Positions 33,216 to 43,538 of a stretch of DNA of 64,000 nucleotides are shown here, piece by piece. How positions within the stretch are numbered: the first letter of the stretch is position 1; each line of letters starts with the position of its first letter. A program made the translations under genes and the position numbers. Source of the stretch: Cryphonectria parasitica EP155 (Eukaryota; Ascomycota; Sordariomycetes; Diaporthales; Cryphonectriaceae). The stretch covers positions 1,606,759 through 1,670,758 of the forward strand of contig NW_024468911.1 of the NCBI RefSeq assembly GCF_011745365.1. The letters are read 5' to 3'. The notes beneath the pieces were generated by a model. It saw only the letters and a list, made by a program, of their open reading frames with translations. It had not been told where the DNA came from and ran no database searches.

Positions 33216-34700
33216 ATGGCAGACAAAGATAGCCTGCCTGTGCAGGCCTACAGGCTTGCACAAGACATTGCAACAGGACGACACTTCCTGTCCCGTCTTA
33301 TACCAGCTGTCCTGCTGCTTCTCGACGCTGCTCTCTGTGTGATCATCATCAAGAAGGTGCCTTGTGAGTAATGAACTGCACATACTACATCTGAAATTAT
33401 GATACATATAATAACAATTTTGGGGGCCAAAAAATAAGACACAGAGATTGACTGGAGAGCCTACATGGAACAGATCCAGTTGTTTGAGGATGGAGAGAGG
33501 GATTACACCAAGATCGAGGGCGGCACTGGTCCCCTTGTGTACCCAGCTGCCCATGTGTGGATCTATCGCGTCCTGTACGAATTGACAAGCCATGGAAAGG
33601 ACATCTACCTGGCCCAGAAGCTGTTTGCTGGTCTCTACCTGATCACAGTGGGTCTTGTGATGGCCTGCTACCTCAAGGCCAAGGTGTGTAACATCAAAGT
33701 TATGATTCATTGGTTTACTCTCATGAGGCGCTTGAGAGTATGAGAGAGAATATGTGTGAGGAACAGAGGCTGACATGTATAAATCCAGGCTCCTCCCTAT
33801 GTCCTTCCCCTACTCATTCTGTCCAAACGTCTTCATAGCATCTTCATGCTCCGCTGCTTCAACGACTGCTTCGCCGCATTCTTCCTCTGGGTCTCCATCT
33901 TCCTATTCCAGCATGGGTCGTGGCTGTCTGGGAGCCTCATCTACAGCTGGGGTGTGGGCATCAAGATGTCTCTGCTCCTGGTCCTCCCTGCGGTGGGCAT
34001 CCTGATTTTCTTCACTCAGGGAATTGTAGGGACTGTGGCTACCTTGGGATCCATGGGCGCACTGCAGGCCCTCATCGCAGCACCTTTCCTCCAGTTCCCT
34101 TGGTCCTACTTGTCCCGAGCCTTCGAGTTTTCCCGTCAGTTCTTCTTCAAGTGGACCGTCAACTGGCGCTTCGTCGGGGAGGACATGTTCCTCAGCAAAC
34201 AGTTCTCCTACACCCTGCTCGCATTGCACGCCTCCGTCCTGCTGACGTTCCTATTTACCCGCTGGCTACCTCCTACGGGCAAGACGATCCCGGACATCCT
34301 CAGGGCAACCCTGGGCCGCCCAGGGCAGGGACAAAACTGGGGGCCGCTGTGCAAGAGATTCAGCCCCAGCTACATTCTGACCACTATCCTCACTTCCAAC
34401 GTGATCGGCCTCCTCTTTGCTCGGTCCCTGCACTACCAATTCTACGCCTATCTCGCCTGGTCCACACCGTACCTGCTTTGGCGGAGCGGCCAGCACCCGG
34501 TCCTGCAGTATGCCCTGTGGGCCGTGCAGGAGTGGGCTTGGAATGTCTTCCCGAGCACGCCAGTCAGCTCGGCCACGGTTGTCGCGGTCATGGCAGCCAC
34601 CGTGGGGTTGGTCTGGTTTGGCACGGCGGGTGATGTTGTGTCGTCGTCGGCCCGCGAGCCCCTGCAGACATCGGTAAAAGGTGATGTCAAGACGCAGTAG
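33216..34700 (+). CDS. alg3: ALG3 dolichyl-P-Man:Man5GlcNAc2-PP-dolichol alpha-1,3-mannosyltransferase, 3 exons
   Basis: Exons 33216-33363, 33439-33683 and 33789-34700 give 434 residues. The first intron uses an AAG acceptor (TAAG at 33438), which restores [20 protein letters not shown]; the CAG five bases downstream would create TAG at the junction. Family motifs: [43 protein letters not shown] and [20 protein letters not shown]. About ten hydrophobic spans fit an ER-membrane GT58 enzyme. It transfers mannose from Dol-P-Man onto Man5GlcNAc2-PP-dolichol, the first lumenal mannosylation in N-glycan precursor assembly. The stop is only 52 bp from the convergent EIF1AD-like stop. Confidence 0.95.
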
Positions 34701-34752
34701 TCAATGGAGGAGCGATAAATTCCTATTCCGATGCCATCCATCCACTTTCTCT

Positions 34753-35232
34753 TCACACCTCGTCCTCAGAGTCGCTTGGGGGCAGGTCGCGAGGATTCAT
34801 GTCCCTGTCGTCAGCGTCGTCGTATGTGTGCTTCGGGAATTCTCTGGGCCTGTTCTCGTTGACGCTCGTTAGACACTGATTATCGAGTGAGTCGATCATT
34901 TCTCTCACGTACCAGTATGACATCTTTCGCCATTCCTTTTCGTCCCGGACCACATTGATGATCTCGCCCTGGACCCTGCTGTTGGCCTTGGAACGCTCCT
35001 CGCTCGGGGTCAGATCGACAAGGACGAAGCCGCCCCTCTTAATCCATATGGTTTTGCGAAACCTCTGCGCCAGTTCGACAAGGACGGTCTTGGTGTTGGG
35101 CAGGATGCAGGTGTACAAGTTGTTGCCCTCTGGTTTGCCGACACGCGCCACGGACTGGGCCTCGCTCACCTCGTCCGGAGGGGTTGTGGACTCCTCTGCA
35201 GCGGCGAGGATATTACGCTTTGGTCGGCCCAT
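34753..35232 (-). CDS. EIF1AD-like S1/IF1A-domain protein (159 aa)
   Basis: An intronless frame from ATG 35232 encodes 159 residues. The start MGRPKRNILAAAEES is followed by an S1-like OB fold with RVGKPEGNNLYTCILPNTKT, VLVELAQRFRKTIWIKRGGF and VLVDLTP (about residues 30-90). The Asp/Glu-rich tail ends DSEDEV. This matches the eIF1A-domain-containing protein EIF1AD family rather than eIF1A itself, which is more basic at its N-terminus and has a different RNA-binding face. Homologues are nuclear and RNA-associated. It is convergent with ALG3 and shares an upstream region with the MFS gene at 36618. Confidence 0.88.
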   Translation of the reverse strand: MGRPKRNILAAAEESTTPPDEVSEAQSVARVGKPEGNNLYTCILPNTKTVLVELAQRFRKTIWIKRGGFVLVDLTPSEERSKANSRVQGEIINVVRDEKEWRKMSYWYVREMIDSLDNQCLTSVNENRPREFPKHTYDDADDRDMNPRDLPPSDSEDEV

Positions 35233-36617
35233 TGTTTGAGGAAAATCGATCCTTTGAGGTGATTGACTTTCTGCAGGACGTGTATATGCTTTGTGTGCAT
35301 GGACAGCAGGGAAGGAATGTGTTTGCGTGCCGCTGGAAGGAAAGATGCCCCGCCAACTTTTCTCCAAGGGGGTTTTTGGAGGGGGTTGGAGGGGTCAATC
35401 CTTGTTATGTAAATACACTGGTTAACTAAAAATTGATGTGCATCTAGTGTGAAAGTGGGCCACCCTGTTCTACAAATAATATCATCTGTTTCTTCCCTCC
35501 TGCCAGCATTGATATCACAAGACATGAGTATTTGGCGGAATAATGATCCAGGCAAGCCATTTTATTAATATTCAACAAGTTGGACTGATTGATATCTTGT
35601 TTCCCTTCTTCTCTTGGATTTTGGGTATCCATCTCTCCTCTCTCTACTGTACAAGCACTGTATACACAAGTCGCATAAGTACTAATTAGAAGGTGCGTGC
35701 TACCCCCCTATTCGCACGAATGGCTGCGCTGGGCCCTATGGAATCACTGCATTAGTGGTGCAGTGGTGCAGTGGTGCAGTGGTTTGCATCATATCCCTAT
35801 TACCAGGCCGTGCTAATAAGGACAATAATATAAAATAAAAACATTCTGCATGGTCGAATGATTACCCTCGAAGCTAAACCGCGCTGAGGAATCCAGTTTC
35901 TCTTTCTCCTTCCAAAGCCAGACTAACCGTGTTTTTTCTTCTTCAGATCGGCAAGAAAAGGGCAATTGTCGTCGTTTTTGTCCGGAAGGAACGCTGCATG
36001 TATAGAGGAACAGAACGGTGGAGGAAGGCACAGGGTAGCCAAGGTGCTTGCCTAGATAAAACAACGCCACAGTGCCACAGAAAACAACTGGAGTGACTAA
36101 TATGATTTTTCTTTCCAACAGACCGTCGCGAGATCAGTCCCAGTATTATTTCTACCCAACCTTTCCTGATGACAAAAGTCTTTTTCCGCGAACCCCAGCA
36201 CGACAGGCACCGGAATCGGCTTCGGTTGGCCAGGCACTATGACCACCTGATAACATCGGTGAGCCGCGCGGGCGGGAACTAATTGTGCACTGCACGCACA
36301 CAGGTGGACAGCCACCCAACGATGGGGAGTGGGTGTGAAGGAAGAGAGGATGGAGAACTATCAGAAAAAGTTAGGTCGTGTCTTTCGAGGATGTGAACGA
36401 ATTGCCACCCTCTTCTTTTTTATGCTTCTGATTTTTATTCTATCCTGGCTGCGTCCATCCAGAGTGGCTTTATAAATCATTTAATCGACTTCAGTTTTTC
36501 TCTCCTCGAAACGATCCTAGAGAATTTTCTTCTCTCTTCTAATCTCCAGAATTTCCCCCACTTCCGCATTTTGTCTCGACATCTTACAATAGGTGCTCTC
36601 TCACCCCAGAGCCCAAG
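35233..36617. promoter_or_regulatory. Divergent region, EIF1AD-like / BSC6-like MFS
   Basis: About 1.4 kb without supported genes. Contains an 8-bp tandem repeat (35754-35783) and pyrimidine-rich sequence close to 36618. Confidence 0.5.
35754..35783. repeat. Tandem 8-mer AGTGGTGC, about 3.75 copies
   Basis: Three complete copies plus a partial fourth, identical to one another, in a noncoding spacer. Confidence 0.85.
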
Positions 36618-38216
36618 ATGGAGGCTGCTTTGCTCAGCCAGCTGGTTGCCGTCGAATCGGCACCAGCCCGGCCCCAAAGAAGCGTTACCAAGACCTATCC
36701 TGCTGTTCCCCAGGGCGACGATGCATCCAGCACCGCAGAATTCGAGCTGGTTCGTATCTCCAGGCCAGCGACACACACAGGAGGCTACAAGTCCGGGACA
36801 GTGACGCCCAACTACTTCTCACGCCCGCCCACGCCTGACCTCGAGAGCCGTCCTGCGAGCCCTGTGTTCGGTCCAGACGATGGCGCCGAGGCCCTCCACA
36901 GCATCTGGGACCCCTACATGAACAGGTTCAGGCTGCTGTCGGCCTGCCTAACGAACCTAGGGAATGGGCTAAGTGATGCTGCTTCTGGGCCTCTGTTACC
37001 GTACATGGAGAAGTGAGTATTCTACTGAGCCCAGCACGATCCTGTACCATCTCAAAACCCTGTTGTCTTGTCTCTGACACGCGAGAAACAAACATCAAAC
37101 AGGTACTACAACATTGGGTACGCCGTGGTGTCCCTCATCTTCGTGGGCCAGGCCGCAGGCTTTATTCTAGGCGCAGGCCTGATCGATCCCCTCAGAGAGC
37201 GTCTCGGCCGAGGCCGTGCCATCGCCCTGTCCAAGCTATTCATGACTGGCGGTTACGCAGCCATCGCCTGCACGGCCCCCTTCCCCGTCATCGTCGTTGC
37301 CTTCTTCCTCATCGGCCTGGGCATGAGTATCAACCTGGCCCTGGGCAACATCTTCTGCGGCAGCCTGGCCAACAGCACTACCGCCCTGGGTGCCATGCAT
37401 GGTGCCTACGGCATCGGCGGCATTTGCGGTCCCTTGATCGCCAACGCCTTTGTGACGGTCCTCAACCTGGTCTGGAGTCGGTACTACCTCCTCACCCTGG
37501 CCGCCTCTGTGCTCAACAGCATCTTGGCGCTCTGGTCCTACTGGCACTTTGAGACCGAAAACGCCGACACAACTGCTGCCGCTCCCCTCGCTCCGACCCG
37601 AAGCTCTTCGTCGAGGGCAGTGGCGTCCAAGCTGCGCGGCGCACTTCAGGCCTTCCGGTCCCGCGTCGTCGTGCTCGGCGCCCTCTTCATCTTCGCCTAC
37701 CAGGGTGCCGAGGTGAGCATCAGCGGCTGGGTCATCTCTTTCCTTGAGGACGCGCGACACGGCGCACCGAGCCGCGTCGGGTACGTGACCTCGGGCTTCT
37801 GGGCCGGCATCACGCTGGGGCGCTTCATCCTGAGCATTCCCGCCCACCGCATCGGCGAGCGTATCTTCGTGTACGGCATCGTCGTAGGCGCAGCAATCTT
37901 CGAGCTGCTGGTGTGGTTCGTGCCCAACATTGTCGGGGATGCAGTGGCTGTCGCTCTTGTAGGCTTGCTGCTGGGCCCTGTCTACCCTTGCGCGGCTGCC
38001 ATCTTCATGCGCACTATGAGTAGGTCCGAGAAGGTGAGCGGCATGGGCGTCATCAGTGCTTTCGGGAGCTCTGGCGGGGCGGCGGCGCCGTTCACCACGG
38101 GTTTGCTTGCGCAGGCCGCCGGCACGTTTGTGCTGCACCCTATCGCGATTGGGTTGTTTGCTGCCATGTTGGTGTGCTGGTATGGCCTTCCTTCTGAGAG
38201 GAAGAGAAGGGACTAG
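36618..38216 (+). CDS. MFS transporter, BSC6/fucose-permease-like, 2 exons
   Basis: Exons 36618-37012 and 37103-38216 give 502 residues (donor GTGAGT, acceptor AAACAG), joining LLPYMEK to YYNIGYAVVSLIFVGQAAGF. The first ~95 residues are a Ser/Pro-rich cytoplasmic arm. Twelve predicted spans follow, with RERLGRGRAIALSKLFMTGG, a Gly-rich fourth-fifth helix region (GAMHGAYGIGGICGPLIANA) and YVTSGFWAGITLGRFIL. This matches the fungal MFS group around yeast BSC6 and fucose permeases. The substrate is not known. The C-terminus is short and basic (ERKRRD). It is convergent with the PQ-loop gene. Confidence 0.9.
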
Positions 38217-38555
38217 ACTGAAAAACTACTATACTGGATGGTAAAATAATGAGATTGACTACGAAGGATTATTTAGACGGAAAGCTCAGATATAGGGCTC
38301 GATCATTTCGGCAGGAGTTATTCTTGCTTTGCAGTTCTTATCTTCATTTTTTTCTTTCACTCCTTGTTTCTCCTTGTTAAATGATGGTTCATTTCAGGTT
38401 CATGTTGTGCTTTTATTACGACCTGGCGATCTTTACGTTCAGCTCCTCACACTCAGGTGCTTCGTCTATCTATTGTTCACACATATGAACGTGCTTGGGA
38501 ACAAGATTGCAATGATACCAACAGCGTAATTGAATCAAACGCTACGCTTTCTCAT
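38217..38555. other. Convergent 3' region, no gene seen
   Basis: A 339-bp AT-rich spacer between two stop codons. Nothing further is recognised. Confidence 0.5.
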
Positions 38556-39694
38556 CTAACCATCCGAGCGGAGCAGTGGTGTGTTCTCATTCCCGGTATC
38601 TCGCCCCTCTCCATCTCCCTGGCCTTCATATCCGTGCTGTTGTTGCTCATCACCATCCTCCGTCTCCCCATCTTCCCCTCCCTGCCCCCTCTTCTTCCAC
38701 TTGAAATACAAGCCCATCCCTAAAACCACCCCCTGCAATGTCGAAATAAACACATACAGAATCCAAGCACTCCACCCCTCCCACCCCAGTCGCACCGCCA
38801 GGCTCGCCGCCCACAGGTACCCGCCGGGCGTCTGCACGCACATCATAGGAATACTCAAGCTCCCCAGACTCTTCAGCTTATACGTGGTATAGATCTGCGG
38901 GAAGTACTGGATCGAGGCTAGCGCGGTGCCCGTGATGCCGAGGGCGTCTGCCCACTTCCAGGCCAGGCTGGCGGGCTGGGCGAGGATGATGTACGTGGAG
39001 GCGATGGCCAGGGCTACGGTGTAGACCACGCAGACGAGGACGACGAGGACGGCAGAGCGGTAGGAAGGGGGCTCCTTGTCTGTGTCGACGTTGGGGGTGT
39101 TGGGGGTCGCTTTGGGGAAGTAGACGAGGAAGAGGATCATTCTGGGAAGGTTGTGAGTTTTGGATTCGAACATGCATTGTCTTGTGCTAGAGTGAAAAGG
39201 GGGCTTCAGGGGGGATTTGTAAGAGCAGGTTGGCAAACGCACATGATACCGAAGCACACCCATTGGACTGTAATCTGGGCAATCCCGAGCAGACCTGCAG
39301 AGCAGGCCAACCCGCTAATGGACGGACAGCATTCTATACAAGTCCTGCTGGGCGGGAGGACAATAATGTTGGCAAAGGCGGATGTTGCAGATGTGGTGCC
39401 CAAAAGAACAAAATAAGGAGAGAGGCCAAAGGATGTCCCGCGGGAGATGATGCGGAAGTGCTGCGGCAAGTAGGACAGCAGAATGCCGATGAGTATGACC
39501 CTTTTAACGCACAGCTTCGCATTAGTTTCTTGGAGAGAAAAAAAAAGTCTTCCATCTCAAACAGGTGAGGTTCTGGAGGTTACACGATAGTTGCATACAT
39601 ACAGGCTGATGGCAAAGTTTGTGTAATCGACGTAGTTGAGTGCCTTGCATTTCTCGGGTTGAACAACCTGCAAGACGGAGGCCGTAGTGAACAT
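38556..39694 (-). CDS. PQ-loop repeat seven-TM protein, 3 exons
   Basis: Minus-strand exons 39694-39603, 39500-39243 and 39141-38556 give 311 residues. Intron 1 has donor GTATGT, branch ACTAATG and an AAAAG acceptor, restoring AISLVILIGILLSYLPQHFR. Intron 2 has donor GTGCGT and acceptor CCCAG. Two PQ-loop units are visible: LLSYLPQHFRIISRGTSFGL (first) and ASIQYFPQIYTTYKLKSLGS (second), with the paired hydrophobic helices of the family. The C-terminus is an acidic, Gly/Gln-rich tail ending NTPLLRSDG, where the di-leucine-like TPLL could be a vacuolar sorting signal. PQ-loop proteins include lysosomal/vacuolar cystine and cationic amino-acid exporters; the substrate cannot be read from sequence. 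Confidence 0.9.
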
Positions 39695-40429
39695 GATGGC
39701 GAAGGATATAATTGAGGTTCAAGTTTGTTCACTTGGATACTCAATGGGTCACAGGAGATGAAGAAGAAATGCGTTTCCTGGTCAGGAAGCGAGTAATAAA
39801 GACTTCAAGACAAGGCTTGATTAAGCGTGGCTTTCGACCTGGTGACGATATGATCCGCATAGCGTCAGGCTTGTTTAGCTCCAAACACTTGATCCTGACT
39901 TAAAACCGTTGATTAGCTTCAACACGAACCGCGCCTAAAACTAATTATATTATGTAGTTGAAGTAAAGCGTGGATGAAAACAAGTCGGGCCAGCAGTCGA
40001 GCAACTCTTGCTATTAATGATTACTATTTCTCACCACTAACTACGCCTCCTTTGAATAGAGGTCTGAACCTCTGATATAGCACTGAAGACCCCTTCTATC
40101 TTGTCCCCATCCAATTTCAGCCTCATCAGAATATTACGCTGAAGACTTTTTATTACCCAGCCCCAGGTACCCTCAATTGACTAAAAGCAAGGCCTCACCA
40201 GCGATGCGTCTAGCCATGGAATAAGTCTTCCATCAAGACAGACAGACATGGCGGCCCCAGCTCAAAATTCTTTCTCTTCAAGGCCCCAAAAAGAAGGTCG
40301 CTCATCCTGACTTAACTAACGTCCCTATTTTTCGAGAGAGAACCAACCATCTTTGTGCTAATATCGTCTTCTTGACTTTTAGACCACTCATTCCCGAAGA
40401 GGACATGTTGCATTCATAGGGCTCGAGCT
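39695..40429. other. Intergenic, no gene seen
   Basis: AT-rich spacer of about 735 bp including the PQ-loop promoter and the 3' flank of the next minus-strand gene. No repeat or RNA gene is recognised. Confidence 0.5.
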
Positions 40430-41204
40430 TCAAGCGATACCCGCTTTCCTAGGCCTGGAGCTAGATTTCATTTGCTTCGCAATCTCAATGACTTGCCCAC
40501 GAAGTTCGCTCAGCTCTTGGCTCATCTGTGCGACCTGGGCTAGCTTGAGGTCGCGAACAGCAGTTGACGGCTGCAGAGATTGCAAAAGCTCCTGCACTTC
40601 ATCGCGAAATTGAAGAAGCCGACGATAGCAAACACCTGCGGGGCGGTTGTTTAATTACTGATTCGAATGTTCGAAAAGTTGACGAGAAGGAACTGTGAGA
40701 TTTGGGCCTACCACGATTGAGGCGATACGGAGGCGAAACCTCGTCATCGTATCTTTGCATTCTTCTCACGTCAGACCTTCCCAGATTCTCCCGCAGCGTG
40801 TCCTGTAGGGCCCGCAGTTCTTTCCTGGCACGATGCTTGAGGTCTCGTTGGGATGAGCTCTTGCTGGAACCAAGCCGGACGAGACGAGACAACGGCGACG
40901 GTTTGAGCAATGCCAAGTGTTGCTCGATGTCCTGCCCGATCGCTTCGAGCACTTGGTCGAACTCGTCATTTCCTCCCCAGGACACCTGAGACGCCGTGCT
41001 GGATTTCCGGGACACAAGCGAGTCCACAGACTGGTTCATGTGTTGAGCGCCTGGTATACCGGGACGGGAGGCGTTCTGGTCATCTCTCGCCATTGTTTTG
41101 TCGGATCGTGTTGTAACATTCGCGTTGCATGCTGCTAGCTTGTAGTCTTGAGACACAACCTTGCTTTCGTCTATCAGTGATAACTCTGGCAAATCAATCT
41201 CCAT
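40430..41204 (-). CDS. Unrecognised helical protein (232 aa), 2 exons
   Basis: Exons 41204-40712 and 40635-40430 are joined by a GTAGGC donor and CGCAG acceptor, giving 232 residues. The N-terminal 70 residues are polar and Ser-rich. Helices follow: NDEFDQVLEAIGQDIEQHLA and RKELRALQDTLRENLGRSDV. The second exon supplies CYRRLLQFRDEVQELLQS and a heptad-like MSQELSELRGQVIEIAKQM. The exon join keeps a helical pattern, which supports the model, but no family is recognised. The layout resembles small fungal-specific proteins found next to DUF6594 or N-terminal-domain-containing genes. It is divergent from the DUF6594 gene. Confidence 0.65.
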
Positions 41205-41572
41205 AATTAGTAAGTTTCAGTCTCTCAGTGAATTGTAATGGAATTCACCCTAGCATTGAAAGTCCTGATTATAAATAAATAAGACATCTGAGTGCATTGA
41301 GGCTTTCAAGATTGTGCCAGGACAACGCAGAGGCCGCCTGAAATACCCGTGCCTTCTGCCGAGCGCCTAAGTGAGAAGGCTGTGCAGCAAGCTGGAGTCT
41401 GCTGCAGCCTGCATTTGAGTGGCGAAGTGCATATTGTGAAGTGCGTGGGATTCAAGCTGGGGATTCAGCTCCGTCCCAGCTATGTGCCGGTGGCTATGCA
41501 AACAAGTAAGCGAGTGGACCTCTAACCTCAGGAACACCATCAAAGCTAACATGTTATGATTTGTCGACTATA
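41205..41572. promoter_or_regulatory. Divergent promoter, helical orphan / DUF6594 gene
   Basis: A 368-bp bidirectional spacer with no other feature recognised. Confidence 0.45.
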
Positions 41573-42690
41573 ATGTCGGCGCAACCCTCCAACAACGAAT
41601 TGAGTCCTGAGAAGACTTGCCATGACGAGACGATAGAAGGAATGATGGATGAGAAGGGGGCGTATTTCGTGAGACTGAGGAGCTATGTCGTCGACTCGCT
41701 GAACAAAGAAGAGGATTTCCATTTCCTGCGTTTCGAGTTCCTCCAGCGGCTGAACATTACCAATATAGAAGTTGAACTCGCCGAAATGAAGACTCGTATG
41801 CTTTGCTCGCAGGACATCGACGCTGAAGATCTCGAAAACCTGAGGGTTAAACTTGAGCAGTACGGTGAGCATATACCACTTCCATACGGCCCAACTTATC
41901 CTCGACATCCACTTGATTACTTCTTGTGCATATGTGTCCATCGTGCTGATAACTATACCAAACCCCAGCTACTGCACTCCGCGACTACCAGTATCTCCGC
42001 AACAAGACACCCCTCGCCGCAGCCCAACAGACAGACCGCAGGCTGCGTCTCCACAAATACTTCCACTCGGCCGCCAGCCTCGTCGACCCGTGGAACTCGC
42101 ATTACGCCTATTTCCGGGACGACGACTCCGACCACCACCTGCACGGGGGCTCGTCCATAGATCCCCTGAGAACTTTTCTCCGGCATTATCTGCCCTCGCG
42201 GTTGACCTTCTCGCGGCATGAGAGGCATGCGCGCGCCAGAGAGTATGCCGAGGGCAAGCCGCCGCGGGAGGTGTCGCCCTTTGTGGACAGCCTGGCGCGG
42301 TTCGTGATTGCCATCGTGGGCGGGGTGGTCCTTGTTGTGCCGATGATAGTGAGTACGTACATTCTCTTGGGACTGTAGTTGCCCATCTACCTTTTTACGT
42401 TGTTCCTTTTCTTTGTTTCTGGTCTTTTATTTTCGGCTACCCTTTGAAGTGGATTTCACGGATGGCAACCGTTGACTTACACAAACTCAACAGTGATCTT
42501 CCAGCCATCCCAGACAAAGAGCCTCATCTCGGTGTCTGTTGCCGTGGTCCTGTTCTCGTTGCTGCTATCCTTTGGGATCAAGGTGTCGAACGTGGAGACG
42601 CTGGTATCAACGGCGACCTATGCCGCCGTGTTGGTCGTGTTTGTGGGGACGAGTTCGGGGGTTGGAGGAGGAGGGAATAGTACCTCTTAG
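41573..42690 (+). CDS. DUF6594 membrane protein, 3 exons
   Basis: Exons 41573-41864, 41969-42352 and 42494-42690 give 290 residues. Donors are GTGAGC and GTACGT; acceptors are CCCAG and ACAG. The N-terminal soluble part has a helical RFEFLQRLNITNIEVELAEM block and ATALRDYQYLRNK. The C-terminus has three close membrane spans: FVIAIVGGVVLVVPMIVMI, LISVSVAVVLFSLLLSFGI and ATYAAVLVVFVGTSS. The motif before the second span (PSQTKSLISVSV) and the terminal TYAAVLVVFVGT are typical of DUF6594, a large fungal family without known function. The second junction uses the in-frame donor GTACGT rather than the GTGAGT four bases earlier, which would break frame. Confidence 0.88.
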
Positions 42691-43538
42691 GACAGGGTGA
42701 GAGCGTCATATCAAGAGGACGACTCATTGCTGGGAGCTGTGGTTTTGAGCCAGAGATTTCGTTCTATCGTGATCACTCTCTTCCCCATATGCACGGCATT
42801 TGGAAATTATAAATATATATTCGTGCACCCTGTGACTTAGCACGTAGCAACAACAAGTCTCGTCATGTCTTGTCCCAGGTAGGGAACAGACACCTGTCAA
42901 AACTTCTGGAAAGAATGTGAAAAGGTAAAGAGGAGATGAGTGGATATAGTGCAAACTTGATTCTGTTTTCTTTTCTCTTTTGCTTCGTCTTTTTGTTTTC
43001 TCCCCTCTCTAGCTTTTATGGCATAGCCACACACGGTACAGACAACGCAAGACTATAGCAACTAAGAAAACCATCCGGGGAATAAAAACTATACTCCTTG
43101 CGCTATGCAACCACAGATTTGAAAGGGAGGACAATGTGCAGAGGACGGCGGCGAAAGAAGATTTATACAGGTCATGACGCAACCCAGCGAGAAAGGCATT
43201 AGAGCAATCCAACTAACTAAATATACAGGGGGACCACAGGCAAAGCGAATCACTCGTATCAGATGAACGCCTTGACCTGCCCGCTTCCCTTCCATACTCC
43301 ATTTGACAAGTTGTTTGCAAGAAAACCATGAGTAGCAGTGGAAAGTAAAGGGGATTGTAGAGAGGCACAGGTCTCCTGGCTAGCTGAACCTGATATGCAT
43401 ATGTATGTCCAGGCAGCGATCGCAGCAAGGGCAAGCTTTGGATTAGGGAACATCGGTATGCATCTTCCTGCATGCCTCTCTTGTCGTTGGTATATTTGAG
43501 TTCATGGCGGCGGTATGATGCCAGTCATCCGTCCTGTT
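42691..43538. other. Convergent 3' region, no gene seen
   Basis: About 850 bp, AT-rich, between the DUF6594 stop and the FHA-gene stop. Short frames lack coding character. Confidence 0.5.

Noticed and set aside
37236..38138. A 300-codon minus-strand frame opposite the BSC6-like MFS gene
   Set aside because: Shadow of the biased codons of the transporter; His/Asp/Arg-rich with no motif.
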